64,000 nucleotides of DNA, from contig NZ_JAUFQG010000004.1 in the NCBI RefSeq assembly GCF_030409605.1, positions 1,862,501 through 1,926,500 on the forward strand, read 5' to 3'. Below the pieces are notes generated by a model. That model had not been told where the DNA came from, did no database searches, and saw only the letters and a list, made by a program, of their open reading frames with translations. This DNA comes from Simiduia curdlanivorans. Its GTDB lineage: Bacteria > Pseudomonadota > Gammaproteobacteria > Pseudomonadales > Cellvibrionaceae. Positions 44,139 to 53,875 of this stretch are shown piece by piece. Each line of letters starts with the position of its first letter. Position 1 is the stretch's first letter. The translations under genes were made by a program, and so were the position numbers.

Positions 44139-44957
44139 ATGCCTTGGCTAGTGTTGCTGTTGATTTGGGTGGTGACTGCCGAAGCTGCCAGTGAAAACCG
44201 CCCCCGATTAATATTGGCAAGCGATGTTTATTGCCCCTATACCTGCGACCCTAGCAGCGGCCAAGAGGGTTATATGGTGGCCTTGACCCGTGGCCTGCTG
44301 AGCGAACAAAACATTGCCATTGAGTACGTTTTGACGCCTTGGTCGCGCGCCTTGCAGCAAATGCACACAGGTCAAATTGACGGCATTGTAGGTATCAGCC
44401 AGGCGCGAGCGGGCGATTGGTTGTTGTCGCCGCCGCTCGGCTACGACGGCATAACTTTCTTCAGCCTAGAGCCGGTTTTGCCCCAGAGGTTGCAAGCCTC
44501 CAATCTCACTTGGCTCGATGGGTTGCGCTTGGGTCATGTGGCAGTGCGCAACCCAGGGCAGGGCACTTTTGACCGTTATTTGGAGGCGCGGGGTTTGAGT
44601 GAAACGCCTAATATAATGGCCTTATCTGGATTTAATCCCGTGACCTCGCTGTTGCGAATGTTGCACGCTGGGCGCATTGATGTGTTGGCTGACAACGCTG
44701 AAGTGGTGCGCTATACGCACCGTATTATTGGTCTTGAGGGTAAGTTATTTAGCCTGGGTAGCCTGCAAACGCGGGCGCTACATTTGGCCTTAGCGCCAAC
44801 GCCGGAAAACCGCCTGCTCATGGAGACCTTTAACACTCAACTCGCCCTTTGGCGCAGCGACGGCAGGTTAAGTGCCTTGCTGGCGGAGTATGGCCTGGCC
44901 GATTGGCAGGCGCCTGAGGCATTGGTGGACGAAAAAAAGGGCCGCGAGCGGCCCTGA
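44139..44957 (+). CDS. periplasmic solute-binding protein, amino-acid-type (SBP family 3)
   Basis: Exported protein of 272 aa with a signal peptide (MPWLVLLLIWVVTAEAAS). The body resembles extracellular solute-binding family 3: LILASDVYCPYTCDP at the start, YVLTPWSRALQQMHTGQIDGIVGISQ, then the second lobe. No ABC permease or ATPase gene is nearby, so it may act as a stand-alone sensor or enzyme-like binding protein, as many such orphan proteins in marine gammaproteobacteria do. ATG 44139 is chosen because it starts the signal peptide directly. Confidence 0.82.
   Translation: MPWLVLLLIWVVTAEAASENRPRLILASDVYCPYTCDPSSGQEGYMVALTRGLLSEQNIAIEYVLTPWSRALQQMHTGQIDGIVGISQARAGDWLLSPPLGYDGITFFSLEPVLPQRLQASNLTWLDGLRLGHVAVRNPGQGTFDRYLEARGLSETPNIMALSGFNPVTSLLRMLHAGRIDVLADNAEVVRYTHRIIGLEGKLFSLGSLQTRALHLALAPTPENRLLMETFNTQLALWRSDGRLSALLAEYGLADWQAPEALVDEKKGRERP
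44932..44954 (-). terminator. terminator at the 3' end of the solute-binding gene, acting on the minus strand
   Basis: GGGCCG (44939-44944), 4-base loop, CGGCCC (44949-44954). On the minus strand it is followed by seven T. It overlaps the last codons of the plus-strand gene and would stop transcripts coming from the TonB receptor gene, 217 bases away. Confidence 0.7.
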
Positions 44958-45102
44958 AAATGTAACGACGCTAAATCTTAAGTTGGTAGGTTGACCGCCT
45001 GCGGGCGACTGAATCCGCACCGCTTGAAGTTGTTACCCGACCCTGTGTAGGCATCCGCGAGCGGTGTTTATAGCGTCAGCCAGCGAATGTCCGTTACGAC
45101 TC

Positions 45103-45131
45103 AGCCACCGCGCCATGGCAGCGCGGTGGCT
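45103..45131. other. strong hairpin between convergent genes
   Basis: Perfect 11-bp inverted repeat AGCCACCGCGC/GCGCGGTGGCT with a 7-base loop, 40 bases after the TonB receptor stop. No T tract follows on either strand beyond GTTGTT, so it may protect 3' ends or act as a weak terminator. Confidence 0.55.
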
Positions 45132-45170
45132 GTTGTTACCTGTATCACAATACAGCTTTTACCCAGTCCA

Positions 45171-47729
45171 TCAGAGGTTGTAGCGTAGATCGATGCCGTA
45201 GGTGCGCGGTGCCGAGATATCCAGATAGCCGGTACCAAAGACATCCAAGGTGCGGCCGCCAAGACTATTGGTAACTTTATTGTTCAATAGGTTGTGGCCC
45301 CAAAGCGCTACTTCATAATGACCGTCGTTACTGGTCCAGCCGAGGCGAGAGTTCAGCAGTTTAGAGTCCTCGCCAAAGTAAGGAATTGGCGTGTCGACAC
45401 CACCAATGTTGACTGAGGTGATAGCTGCGGGATCGGACTCGGCATTGTTTTCCGCATACACATAGTCCGCATGCCAATTGACCGAGCCAAAACTGACCTC
45501 TGGCGCCCAGTCGAAGGTGAGGGTGTAGGCAGTATCGGTCGTGGCCGTTTCTTTGTCCGACTGAAGCTCGCCAAGTGCATTGTAGAAGGGCTCCCAGCTA
45601 GACTCCTGGTCGCGAATCGTGGTCACCAGACCGAGGCGAACGGTATCGGTGGGCAGCCAATCAAAAGTGATTTCAAAACCGTTGAATTGCTGATCGCCGT
45701 TGATCACCCGTGGTAAGGCGTTTACTTGCCCAGGGGGTTTGGACTCTACGCTGCGCTGGCGGCCGTCTATTTCCATGTCAAAGTAGCTAAACTGCACCCG
45801 CGCCTTGCCGTCGAAGAGGTCGCCTTTAATGCCCAGCTCGATGTTAGTCACCTCCTCCGGTTCGATCGGTGTGTCGGCAGTGCTTTGATCTAGGCTGTCA
45901 AAACCACCGGATTTATAGCCCGTGGCGTAAGACAGGAAGGTCATCACATCGTCATTGATGTTGTACTGACCTACTAAGCGGCCGGTGACTTTGCTCCAGG
46001 TTTCAGACGCTTCAATAATCTGATCACCCACCACGTAGCCATCGCCGGTGCGGAAAACGACCGGTTCAATCGGGGTGGTGCCGGGTAGGGTGGCGCGATT
46101 GAAATCGACGCCGGGCACTTGCCAGCTGAAATCTTTTTTATCGTTGCTGTAGCGCAAGCCGGCTAAAACTCGGAAGTCGTCGGTAACGGAGAATTCACCG
46201 TCGGCAAAAATGCCGTAGTTAACAAATTTACCCTCGTTGAGCACCGACTCCTGCCATTGCTGGCCCGCGCGCGACAAACCGAACAGCATACTGGTGCCGA
46301 GCGACTGGGCCACCGCGTCGTAATAGGGGTCGTCCTGGGGTAGCGGGCCGACGCCGAGTAGCGTGGTAAAGGTGGCCCAATCATTTGGGTCCCACAGGTG
46401 GTCTATGGCATCCAGTGCCGCCAAAGACTGATCGGCTTGCGCCGCGGCGATGGCATCAGCTTCCGCTTGGGTCATCAGGCCGGCCTGAACTGCGGGTGCA
46501 GTTTGTTGGTTGACGGCGGCGACCGTACCCTGATAAATCATGCCTTGCAGCATGGGGTTGCTCGTTAGATCTTGTGTGACGAGGGTGGTCACGGAATCGC
46601 CCAGCGCGGTAACGCGGGTGGTTTGGTTCACATTTTCAACCGAGTAGTTTACCCCCACCACGCCGCTGAATTTGTCGCCGATAAAGTTCAGCTGCAGCTC
46701 TTCGTACAAGATGTCGTTATCGAACATGTTGTTGGTGTCTAAGTAGGCTGTGGCGACCGCGGTGCCATCCTCCTCTTCGCGGTTGGTGGTTTCGAAGGCG
46801 CGGTAGCTGTTAATCCACTTCAGGCTGAATTGGTCGTTGAACTCGTGTGTTAATTTGCTGCTAACGGCATACATGTCGCGGGTTTCTTCGCCATTGATAA
46901 CGTCGTTGGCGACCTTGCGAGAGAAGGGATCAGTATTGAGCGCTAGGTCGCTAAAGCCAATGGCTGTGCGCGGTGAGTTGTCTACCTTATCCCAGTCGTA
47001 AGACAGCTGCAGGCTGGTGGCCTCGCTGATATTCCAGAGTAGGGAGAGACGCGCGTTTAAGTTGTCTTGCTCGCCGCTGTCGCGGCCGGCCACGTTGTCG
47101 ACATAGCCATCGCGTTGATTCGATAGGATGTTTGCGCGCACCAAAACGGTGTCGGACAAGGGTGCGTTAAACATGGCCTCGGTACGCACTAGGCCGTAGT
47201 TACCAAGTTTAGCGCTGACAAAGGCTTCGAGTTCCTCGCCCGGCTTATTGGGCACCATAACCACGGCGCCCGCTGCCGCGTTGCGGCCAAACAAGGTACC
47301 CTGCGGGCCCTTCAAAACGTCTATCTGCGCCATATCTGAAAAGGCGATGGTGGTGGCAGCTGATGGCAAGTAGGCATCGTCGTAAAACGCCGCCACCGAG
47401 GGGTCGCCACCGGCGCTAATACTTGGGCTGGTCACGCCGCGAATACTCAGCGTTGATTGAGTCACACCGCCACCCACGTCAAACCCGGGAATGTAGGCAT
47501 CTATGTCGCTAAGGGTCAGTGCGCCGGTATTTTCCATGTCTTTATTGGAAAAGGTGTTCACGGCGATTGGCACGTCCATGGCGTTCTGCTCGCGCTTTTG
47601 CGCGGTAACAACTATCTCTTCGAAGAGTAGTGATTCTGCCATGCCGGTCAGGGGAATGGCGGCTAAAGGGCTGAGCAAGGCGATGGCTAAAGACAACCTA
47701 GCCTTGGGAAAGCGGGCGCGTGATTGCAT
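45171..47729 (-). CDS. TonB-dependent outer-membrane receptor
   Basis: Outer-membrane transporter of 852 aa driven by TonB. The signal peptide (residues 1-30) is followed by the TonB box region EEIVVTAQKREQ, the plug domain with QIDVLKGPQGTLFGRNAAAGAV, and the beta-barrel ending in the aromatic-type C-terminus IDLRYNL. An unusually long Ala/Gln-rich insertion of about 130 residues lies in the barrel near the middle. ATG 47729 has GGAG 7 bases upstream. A TetR-family gene lies upstream on the same strand. Substrate unknown; the IVVTAQKRE subgroup often takes up non-siderophore organic compounds. Confidence 0.93.
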   Translation of the reverse strand: MQSRARFPKARLSLAIALLSPLAAIPLTGMAESLLFEEIVVTAQKREQNAMDVPIAVNTFSNKDMENTGALTLSDIDAYIPGFDVGGGVTQSTLSIRGVTSPSISAGGDPSVAAFYDDAYLPSAATTIAFSDMAQIDVLKGPQGTLFGRNAAAGAVVMVPNKPGEELEAFVSAKLGNYGLVRTEAMFNAPLSDTVLVRANILSNQRDGYVDNVAGRDSGEQDNLNARLSLLWNISEATSLQLSYDWDKVDNSPRTAIGFSDLALNTDPFSRKVANDVINGEETRDMYAVSSKLTHEFNDQFSLKWINSYRAFETTNREEEDGTAVATAYLDTNNMFDNDILYEELQLNFIGDKFSGVVGVNYSVENVNQTTRVTALGDSVTTLVTQDLTSNPMLQGMIYQGTVAAVNQQTAPAVQAGLMTQAEADAIAAAQADQSLAALDAIDHLWDPNDWATFTTLLGVGPLPQDDPYYDAVAQSLGTSMLFGLSRAGQQWQESVLNEGKFVNYGIFADGEFSVTDDFRVLAGLRYSNDKKDFSWQVPGVDFNRATLPGTTPIEPVVFRTGDGYVVGDQIIEASETWSKVTGRLVGQYNINDDVMTFLSYATGYKSGGFDSLDQSTADTPIEPEEVTNIELGIKGDLFDGKARVQFSYFDMEIDGRQRSVESKPPGQVNALPRVINGDQQFNGFEITFDWLPTDTVRLGLVTTIRDQESSWEPFYNALGELQSDKETATTDTAYTLTFDWAPEVSFGSVNWHADYVYAENNAESDPAAITSVNIGGVDTPIPYFGEDSKLLNSRLGWTSNDGHYEVALWGHNLLNNKVTNSLGGRTLDVFGTGYLDISAPRTYGIDLRYNL

Positions 47730-48179
47730 GATGTCTCCGGATGTTATTTTTATTGAGAACAATGAGATTAATGGCTTCGCTGTAATTAGACAAGTGTTCA
47801 GTTAGGGGTTTGAGCTAATTAAATTTGTCGGCACAAAGAGACTGGCTGGTCGCGTTGCAAGCGTATTTGTGCGCCCTCAATCTGGGACTTTGTTGGCGCT
47901 GCTTCCCTACGATGGCCATGACAATGACGTGTGATGAATGGCTGCGGGGCTGGCTGGTTGCTCTATTCAGTGGGGTAGATGATGGCTGAGCGGGCATAAA
48001 AGTTAACGCGCAATGAGAGGCAACCCATACCAGCTTATCGCTTGCTATAGTGTTGGTTTTATCGGTAATGGTCGACGCGGTCGGGCCTTGTGCGAAATGC
48101 GGTTGTACGGATGGCGTAAGGTGGGGTGCCAATTGAAACGGTTCGGCAGGTGGCGATTGCTCGTCACCTGCCAGGCCGA
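47730..48179. other. intergenic region upstream of TonB receptor
   Basis: About 450 bases with no supported gene; a 105-residue minus-strand frame here has low-complexity composition and no family features. The promoter of the receptor should be near 47760-47850, an AT-richer part. Confidence 0.55.
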
Positions 48180-48875
48180 TTAACGCTTAACCGCGAGTGC
48201 CAAGAGTTGGGTAATCATACGGCGAATAGCTTTTTGCGCTTGTTCAAGGCTCAAAATACCTTGGTCGAGCAGCAATAAGTACTCCACGTAGAGGATGACG
48301 CCGTGCACGATATGGGCATCGGTTTCTGCATCTTTAGAACCTAGTGCCTTAAAGAAATTCATCAGGCTGTTGGTAATATTCGCCTGTGGGATGCAAGCGG
48401 TTAGGGCTAAGGCTGGATTTCTCAGCGCCTCGGTTTTAAAGGAGTGTTCAACAACGCGCTTATCCCGGTCTTCAATTTGGGATTTGACGTGGCTAACCAC
48501 GGCGTTAGTGAGTGCCGTACTGAGTACTTCGAAAATTTGCGGATCGGCGAGGTTGGCGCCCTTTAATTTTTCCAGCACGGCAAAACCGGTTTCCTCTAGC
48601 TGCTCTGTTTGCTTGAGTGCATCTTGAGCAAACAAGTTAAAAGCATCGGAAACGAGTTCTTGGATATCTTTAAAGTAATAAGTGGTAGCGGCTAAAGGTA
48701 CATTTGCTTCTTTGGCAATGGCGCGGTGTCTTACGCCGCGAATGCCATCCCTCACCACGATGCGCAGTGTGGCTTCTAAAATGGCGCGTCTGCGTTCTCG
48801 GCTATCTGCGCGTTGGGCTTTGCGCCCCTGAAATTCAATTGTCTCTGCTCGAGACGCACTAACTACTGCTGTCAT
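48180..48875 (-). CDS. TetR-family transcriptional regulator
   Basis: Repressor-type regulator of 231 aa. The N-terminal helix-turn-helix spans about residues 25-70 (RRRAILEATLRIVVRDGIRGVRHRAIAKEANVPLAATTYYFKDIQELV), followed by a helical ligand-binding domain. ATG 48875 has AAGGGA upstream; a longer frame adds 16 residues without support. It precedes the TonB receptor on the same strand and may control it, and lies downstream of rnfE. Ligand unknown. Confidence 0.88.
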   Translation of the reverse strand: MTAVVSASRAETIEFQGRKAQRADSRERRRAILEATLRIVVRDGIRGVRHRAIAKEANVPLAATTYYFKDIQELVSDAFNLFAQDALKQTEQLEETGFAVLEKLKGANLADPQIFEVLSTALTNAVVSHVKSQIEDRDKRVVEHSFKTEALRNPALALTACIPQANITNSLMNFFKALGSKDAETDAHIVHGVILYVEYLLLLDQGILSLEQAQKAIRRMITQLLALAVKR

Positions 48876-49030
48876 TCCCTTACCCTCAGTGTGGTTATTA
48901 CGACGGGATGACCTATAAGTCATTCCCTAATTGAAAATCTACTTTGGATTTTCAAATTTTTATAATGCCATTGCATTGTAACCGTAAAAACCTGATTGAA
49001 AAGTGTTCGATGTAAGAAAATGCGAAACAG

Positions 49031-49804
49031 TCAGCTAATTGTTCCTGTGGTGCGTACTCTTTTACTGCCTTTGGCAGTTTTTATTCTATTTTTGTCACGT
49101 GAATCTTTAATTTTGCTATCAATAATATTTTTTATAGCAACCAAAAAACCGACCACTAAAAAAGCCCCTGGTGGCAGTATGGCAACTAAAAAACCGGAAT
49201 AATTGTTCAGTAACGTAATTTTCCAGTGCGTTGCCATCGGCCCAAAAAGTAAATCCATATTTGAAAAAAGTGTGCCCTGGCCGAGCAATTCCCGCACAGC
49301 GCCAATGGTTATTAGCACCAGCGCAAAGCCTAAACCCATCATGAAGCCATCGTAAATTGCCGGCGCTAATTTGTTCTTTGACGCGAACGCATCGGCGCGG
49401 CCGAGAATGACGCAGTTGGTAACGATGAGCGGAATAAAAATGCCGAGTATTTCAAAAAGTTCGTAGGTGAATGCTTTCATCAGCATTTCGGTACAGGTGG
49501 TAAAAGAGGCGATGATCATTACAAATACAGGTAGCCGCACGGCATCGGAAACATGGTTGCGAATGAGTGAAACAGACGTGTTTGAGCCAACTAAAACCAA
49601 CATAGTTGCCAAGCCTAAACCCAAGGCGTTTACCACTGAGCCGGAAACCGCGAGCAGTGGGCAAAGGCCGAGTAGTTGAACCAGTGCCGGGTTGTTAGTC
49701 CACAAACCATTCTTCGCAATGGCGGTATAAACCCCAGCGTTTTCAGGGTTATTTTCTACGCCTGGGTTTTCTGCATCGGGTGCGATGGCGTCTGTGGTGT
49801 TCAT
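49031..49804 (-). CDS. rnfE: Rnf complex subunit E (RsxE)
   Basis: Integral membrane subunit of the ion-translocating ferredoxin:NAD+ oxidoreductase (257 aa). Six hydrophobic helices include LVQLLGLCPLLAVSGSVVNALG and GIFIPLIVTNCVILGRADAFASKN, with the conserved Cys residues near the iron centre shared with RnfA. A 25-residue N-terminal extension is longer than usual. Last gene of rnfABCDGE, overlapping rnfG by four bases; nth, the usual next gene, is absent. Confidence 0.95.
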   Translation of the reverse strand: MNTTDAIAPDAENPGVENNPENAGVYTAIAKNGLWTNNPALVQLLGLCPLLAVSGSVVNALGLGLATMLVLVGSNTSVSLIRNHVSDAVRLPVFVMIIASFTTCTEMLMKAFTYELFEILGIFIPLIVTNCVILGRADAFASKNKLAPAIYDGFMMGLGFALVLITIGAVRELLGQGTLFSNMDLLFGPMATHWKITLLNNYSGFLVAILPPGAFLVVGFLVAIKNIIDSKIKDSRDKNRIKTAKGSKRVRTTGTIS

Positions 49805-50466
49805 GGTTGCACCTGTGGTTCTTCCGGCTGACGTTCGGTTGAGTTGATATCGAACAGGCTGTTGTGATTTTCCTGTGCGAAGGCCAAGGTCTTTTTAATT
49901 TGTTTTACTGCGGCGCGCGGTGTAATGGTCGCACCGGTAAACTGATCGAATTCGCCACCATCTTTTTTAACCTGCCATTTTTCCGGCATAGGACGCGACA
50001 GGCTTTTTTGGTTGAAGGATAAAATCCAATTGGATTTTTTCAATTCCACTTTGTCGCCGAGGCCGGGTGTTTCGGTGTGTTTTATTACGCGCACGCCGGC
50101 GATACTGTGATCTTTATTGATGCCGACAATCATTTTTATCTTGCCGCTATAACCATCGGGTGCCACGGTTGGAATGATGACGGCATTAATCTGCTCGTTC
50201 ATGCGCGCGCGGTAAATGGTCGCGTTTGCGTCAGTGTGTAATTGTTTTTGCCACTGCACCTTAATGGCTAGGGTGTCGTTAAGGAGGTCGTTGTCATGAG
50301 TTGTTGCCGGCAAAATTTCAAGTAGCGCTTTTTGTGCGGCAGCTTGTTCGGCTTTGGCAATGGGCTCTAATGTGAGCTGGTTGACCGTTGCCAATGCCGC
50401 CGCCGTTAAAATGGCGAAGCCACCTAGCAGTAAACCGTTAAAGCCAATCGATGATAATAATTTCAC
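49801..50466 (-). CDS. rnfG: Rnf complex subunit G, covalent FMN protein
   Basis: Subunit of 221 aa with one N-terminal transmembrane helix and a periplasmic domain. FTGATITPRAAVKQI (about residues 175-190) holds the Thr of the S/TGAT motif that binds FMN covalently. GLGDKVEL is also conserved. It passes electrons between RnfD and the rest of the complex. Overlaps rnfD by four bases, indicating translational coupling. Confidence 0.95.
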   Translation of the reverse strand: MKLLSSIGFNGLLLGGFAILTAAALATVNQLTLEPIAKAEQAAAQKALLEILPATTHDNDLLNDTLAIKVQWQKQLHTDANATIYRARMNEQINAVIIPTVAPDGYSGKIKMIVGINKDHSIAGVRVIKHTETPGLGDKVELKKSNWILSFNQKSLSRPMPEKWQVKKDGGEFDQFTGATITPRAAVKQIKKTLAFAQENHNSLFDINSTERQPEEPQVQP

Positions 50467-51527
50467 TCTTGCTTCTCCGTTGCCTTGCGCGCTTGCGCGT
50501 GCCCATAGGTGCGCGGAATGGTGTAGTAATCGATAAAGGGCGCAGCGAAGTTCATCAGCAGCACTGCAAAGGCGATAGCATCGGGGTAATTACCCCAAGT
50601 GCGAATGCAAAACACTAATAGCCCAACCCCGGCGCCGAAAATGAAGCGACCTTTATTTGATGTGGTCGAGGTGACGGGATCGGTGACGATAAAAAATGCG
50701 CCCAGCATGGTGCCGCCAGACAATAGATGCATGAGCGGAGATCCGGCCGAGTTAGAGCTGCCGCCGTCGTAAAAAAGGGCGGCCAGTAACGCCAGTGCGG
50801 CTAACATGCCCACCGGGGCGTGCCAGGTAAATAGGCGCTGTTGCAGTAAGAAAATACCGCCTACTAAAAAGCCAAGGTTGACCCACTCGAAGCCGGCACC
50901 GGCCCAATGGGCGTGTGCAAAAGTTGGTTTTTGTTGGTACAAATCTTCCAACAGCAGGCCGCTATTCTGGCGGAAGGCGTCCAGTGGTGTAGCGCCGGTG
51001 TAGGCATCGGCAGAAAGTGTTTGAAACTCAAAAACATGTTTCAGTGCGGTTAAAAAATCAGGCACTGATTGAGCATCTGAGGTTAACGCCTCGGGTATGG
51101 CCCATTGGGTCATGGCGACGGGAAATGAAATCAACAGCACCACGTAACCCACCATGGCAGGGTTGAAGGGGTTGTAACCTAAGCCGCCGTAAAGTTGTTT
51201 GGCAATGACAATGGCAAAGCCAATACCGACAAACACCAACCACCAAGGCGCGTAGGGTGGCAAGGCTAAACCGAGGAGTATGGCTGTCACCAAGGCGCTG
51301 CCGTCGGTTAAATAAAAACCTATGGGTTTGCGGCGCAACTTTAGTACCAGCGCCTCGAAACCCAGGGCAAATAGGCTCGCTAGGCAAATGTTGATCAGCG
51401 TACCTGGGCCGAAAAACCAGGTCAGTGCCGCGAGCCCAGGCAGGCAGGCCAGCAATACGGTTAGCATCACGGTTTGGGTGCGGTTGCTACCTTGGGCGTG
51501 GGGTGAAGTTATGCGCAGGAAAGCCAT
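50463..51527 (-). CDS. rnfD: Rnf complex subunit D, membrane FMN protein
   Basis: Polytopic membrane subunit (354 aa), about nine helices, likely part of the ion path. TGATPLDAFRQN (about residues 178-189) contains the covalent FMN-binding Thr. ITSPHAQGSNRTQTVMLTVLLACLPG opens the protein as in other RnfD/NqrB proteins. It starts eight bases after rnfC. Confidence 0.95.
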   Translation of the reverse strand: MAFLRITSPHAQGSNRTQTVMLTVLLACLPGLAALTWFFGPGTLINICLASLFALGFEALVLKLRRKPIGFYLTDGSALVTAILLGLALPPYAPWWLVFVGIGFAIVIAKQLYGGLGYNPFNPAMVGYVVLLISFPVAMTQWAIPEALTSDAQSVPDFLTALKHVFEFQTLSADAYTGATPLDAFRQNSGLLLEDLYQQKPTFAHAHWAGAGFEWVNLGFLVGGIFLLQQRLFTWHAPVGMLAALALLAALFYDGGSSNSAGSPLMHLLSGGTMLGAFFIVTDPVTSTTSNKGRFIFGAGVGLLVFCIRTWGNYPDAIAFAVLLMNFAAPFIDYYTIPRTYGHAQARKATEKQE

Positions 51528-51535
51528 AATTTGTC

Positions 51536-53875
51536 TCAGGCGTTTTCGAGTTTAGATTGCGTTTCGGCCAATTTGGCTTCGAGTTTTACCGCTGCGGTTT
51601 TCAGTGCGTCCACATGGGGGCTGGCCTCGGCCTCGGCGCTGGCGAGTTTTTCTTGCGCTTTCATTAAGCGCGCTTGCAGGGACTCAATTTGTTGGCGCAA
51701 CTTATCGTCCTCGCTCATGGCCGCGAGTGCTTCGGCCTTGGCTTTAGCGCGCTCGATAGCCATGCTTGCGGCATCCTGTTCGGCGGGAGGCGTTGCTATT
51801 TTAGGTGACGCCGTTTTTTCTGCTGATGGCTCAGTTTCCGCTGATGGCTCTGTTTCAGCTAACGCCGCTGCCAGCGCCTGCTCGGTTTCGGCAACTTTTT
51901 GCGCTAGCTTGTCTACACCCAATTGCAGTGCCTCGACAGTGCTGGCGTTGTCCGCCTTGGCCTGTGCCAGTTTTTCTTGCGCTTTGGTTAAACGGGTTTG
52001 CAGGGAGGCTAAATTGGCTGTTAATTTTTCATCGGGTGCCAAACTCATTTTTGCCTGGGCGCGGGCGATGGCCGCTGCGACCGGGTCTTCTGGCGCGGCG
52101 CTGCCGGCTGCTGGTTGCTTTTCAAAGTCGTTTAACTTTTGTTGCGCTTCCTGCAGCTTTAATTCGGCGCCTTTAATGGCGGCGCGAAATTTTTCTGCCT
52201 GTTCGTCGGATAGGGCGCCGGCCAATTTTTGTTGCGTGAGCTCGAGGCGGCTTTGTGCAGAGCTCAGTTGGCGCTCGAGCTTTTCGCGCTGTTCTTGGGG
52301 CGACTGCTGCAGTGCCTGTTGAGCTTTTTTGGCGTTGGCTATGGCGGCCGCTACCGGGTCTGCTGCCGAGGCGGTACTCGCTGGCTTTTGTTCGCCCTGC
52401 GCGGCGGCTTTTTGTGCCGCCATTTTTTCTTTTGCCAAGGCTGCCGCTTTGGCGCGCTCAGCCCGCTTGGCTTCTTTTTCTTGCTCTGCCCGAGCGATGC
52501 GCTCTTGGCGGAAGGCGAAGCGCTCGCGCGAGCGATCAGATTTAATTTTATCGAGCCGGGCCTCGCGAATATCGCCCTTGGCGGCGCGGTAGTATTGCAC
52601 CAGCGGAATAGACGAGGGGCAGACGTAGGAACAGGCACCGCATTCGATGCAATCGAATAAATTATAGGCCTCGAGCTTGTCGTGCTCCTCGGCCCTGGCA
52701 TACCAATAAAGTTGTTGTGGCAGCAGCGAAGCAGGGCAGGCCTCGGCGCAAAGGCCGCAGCGAATACAGGCTTGCGCCGGCGCTGGTGCGGGCAATTCTT
52801 TTTTACTCGGGGCTAAAATGCAGTTGGTGGTTTTGACCACCGGTACCTCGGCTGTTTCGAGGGTGAAGCCCATCATTGGGCCGCCCATAATTAAACGAGA
52901 AACCTTGGCGGCATCAAAGCCGTGTAGCGCTAAAACGTGGCCGATGGGTGTGCCAAGACGCACGTCAATATTACGCTGTATTTCCAGCGCTTCGCCAACC
53001 ACCGTGGTGGTGCGCGAAATTAACGGCTCGCCTAAGGCGACAGCGCGCCAAGCGGTCACGGCGGTGCCGACGTTTTGTACCACTATGCCGATGTCGGCGG
53101 GAATCTTTCCGCTCGGCACTTCTTTACCCGTGACAATTTGAATCAGCTGCTTTTCGCCGCCCGAGGGGTATTTGGTGGGAAATACCACGATGCTAATGCG
53201 GCTGCCGTGGGCGGCGCTTTGCAGGGCGGCTATCGCCTCGGGTTTGTTGTCTTCAATGCCAATGAGAATATTTTTTGGCTCACCTAACAGGTGTGCCATG
53301 AGTTGCGCACCGGCAATCACTTCTGCGGGTCTGTCGCGCATCAGTCGATCGTCGGCGGTGATGTAGGGTTCGCACTCGGTGCCGTTTAGGATCAGCGTGT
53401 GGATGGGCTGATTGGCTTTCGGCGCCATTTTTATCGCGGTGGGGAAACCTGCGCCGCCCATGCCCGCGATACCGGCGCGGCGAATTTTTTCTACTAGGGC
53501 GGTGAGCGCTTCGGCCTTGTAGTCGTCGCACGGGGCGAGCGCCACCCATTGGTCTAGCCCGTCGGTTTCAATCACGATACAGGGGCCGTGCATGCCCGAT
53601 GGGTGCGGCAGTGGCCGATCTTCGATGGCGATGACTTTACCCGAGCTGGATGCATGCACCGCGGCTGAAAATGGCCCTATGGGTTCGGCGATCATTTGCC
53701 CGGTGAGCACTCGGTCACCCACGGCCACACAGGGCTCGGCGGGCGCACCTAAGTGTTGATTCAACGGCAACACGAGGGTCGGCGGCAGGGGAATTGCACC
53801 CAAAGGTAAGGCCATGGATTGTTGTTTCTGTTCGGCCGGGTGAATCCCACCGTGAATGGGCCAGATTTGGGTCAT
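51536..53875 (-). CDS. rnfC: Rnf complex subunit C, NADH/FMN and Fe-S protein with long C-terminal extension
   Basis: Soluble subunit of 779 aa binding NADH, FMN and two [4Fe-4S] clusters. ATG 53875 overlaps the rnfB stop by four bases; the longer frame upstream is read from rnfB's opposite frame. GGAGFPTAIKM and NGTECEPYITADD mark the nucleotide domain, and CIRCGLCAEACP and CIECGACSYVCP the clusters. The last about 280 residues are Ala/Lys/Gln/Glu-rich, with three degenerate repeats of VAAAIARAQAK...LQTRLTKAQEKLAQA pattern forming coiled coils. Such tails occur in other RnfC proteins and vary in length. Confidence 0.95.
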   Translation of the reverse strand: MTQIWPIHGGIHPAEQKQQSMALPLGAIPLPPTLVLPLNQHLGAPAEPCVAVGDRVLTGQMIAEPIGPFSAAVHASSSGKVIAIEDRPLPHPSGMHGPCIVIETDGLDQWVALAPCDDYKAEALTALVEKIRRAGIAGMGGAGFPTAIKMAPKANQPIHTLILNGTECEPYITADDRLMRDRPAEVIAGAQLMAHLLGEPKNILIGIEDNKPEAIAALQSAAHGSRISIVVFPTKYPSGGEKQLIQIVTGKEVPSGKIPADIGIVVQNVGTAVTAWRAVALGEPLISRTTTVVGEALEIQRNIDVRLGTPIGHVLALHGFDAAKVSRLIMGGPMMGFTLETAEVPVVKTTNCILAPSKKELPAPAPAQACIRCGLCAEACPASLLPQQLYWYARAEEHDKLEAYNLFDCIECGACSYVCPSSIPLVQYYRAAKGDIREARLDKIKSDRSRERFAFRQERIARAEQEKEAKRAERAKAAALAKEKMAAQKAAAQGEQKPASTASAADPVAAAIANAKKAQQALQQSPQEQREKLERQLSSAQSRLELTQQKLAGALSDEQAEKFRAAIKGAELKLQEAQQKLNDFEKQPAAGSAAPEDPVAAAIARAQAKMSLAPDEKLTANLASLQTRLTKAQEKLAQAKADNASTVEALQLGVDKLAQKVAETEQALAAALAETEPSAETEPSAEKTASPKIATPPAEQDAASMAIERAKAKAEALAAMSEDDKLRQQIESLQARLMKAQEKLASAEAEASPHVDALKTAAVKLEAKLAETQSKLENA

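Noticed and set aside
47815..48132. 105-residue minus-strand frame between TonB receptor and TetR gene
   Set aside because: Low-complexity Ser/Thr/Ala composition, no start context, no family.
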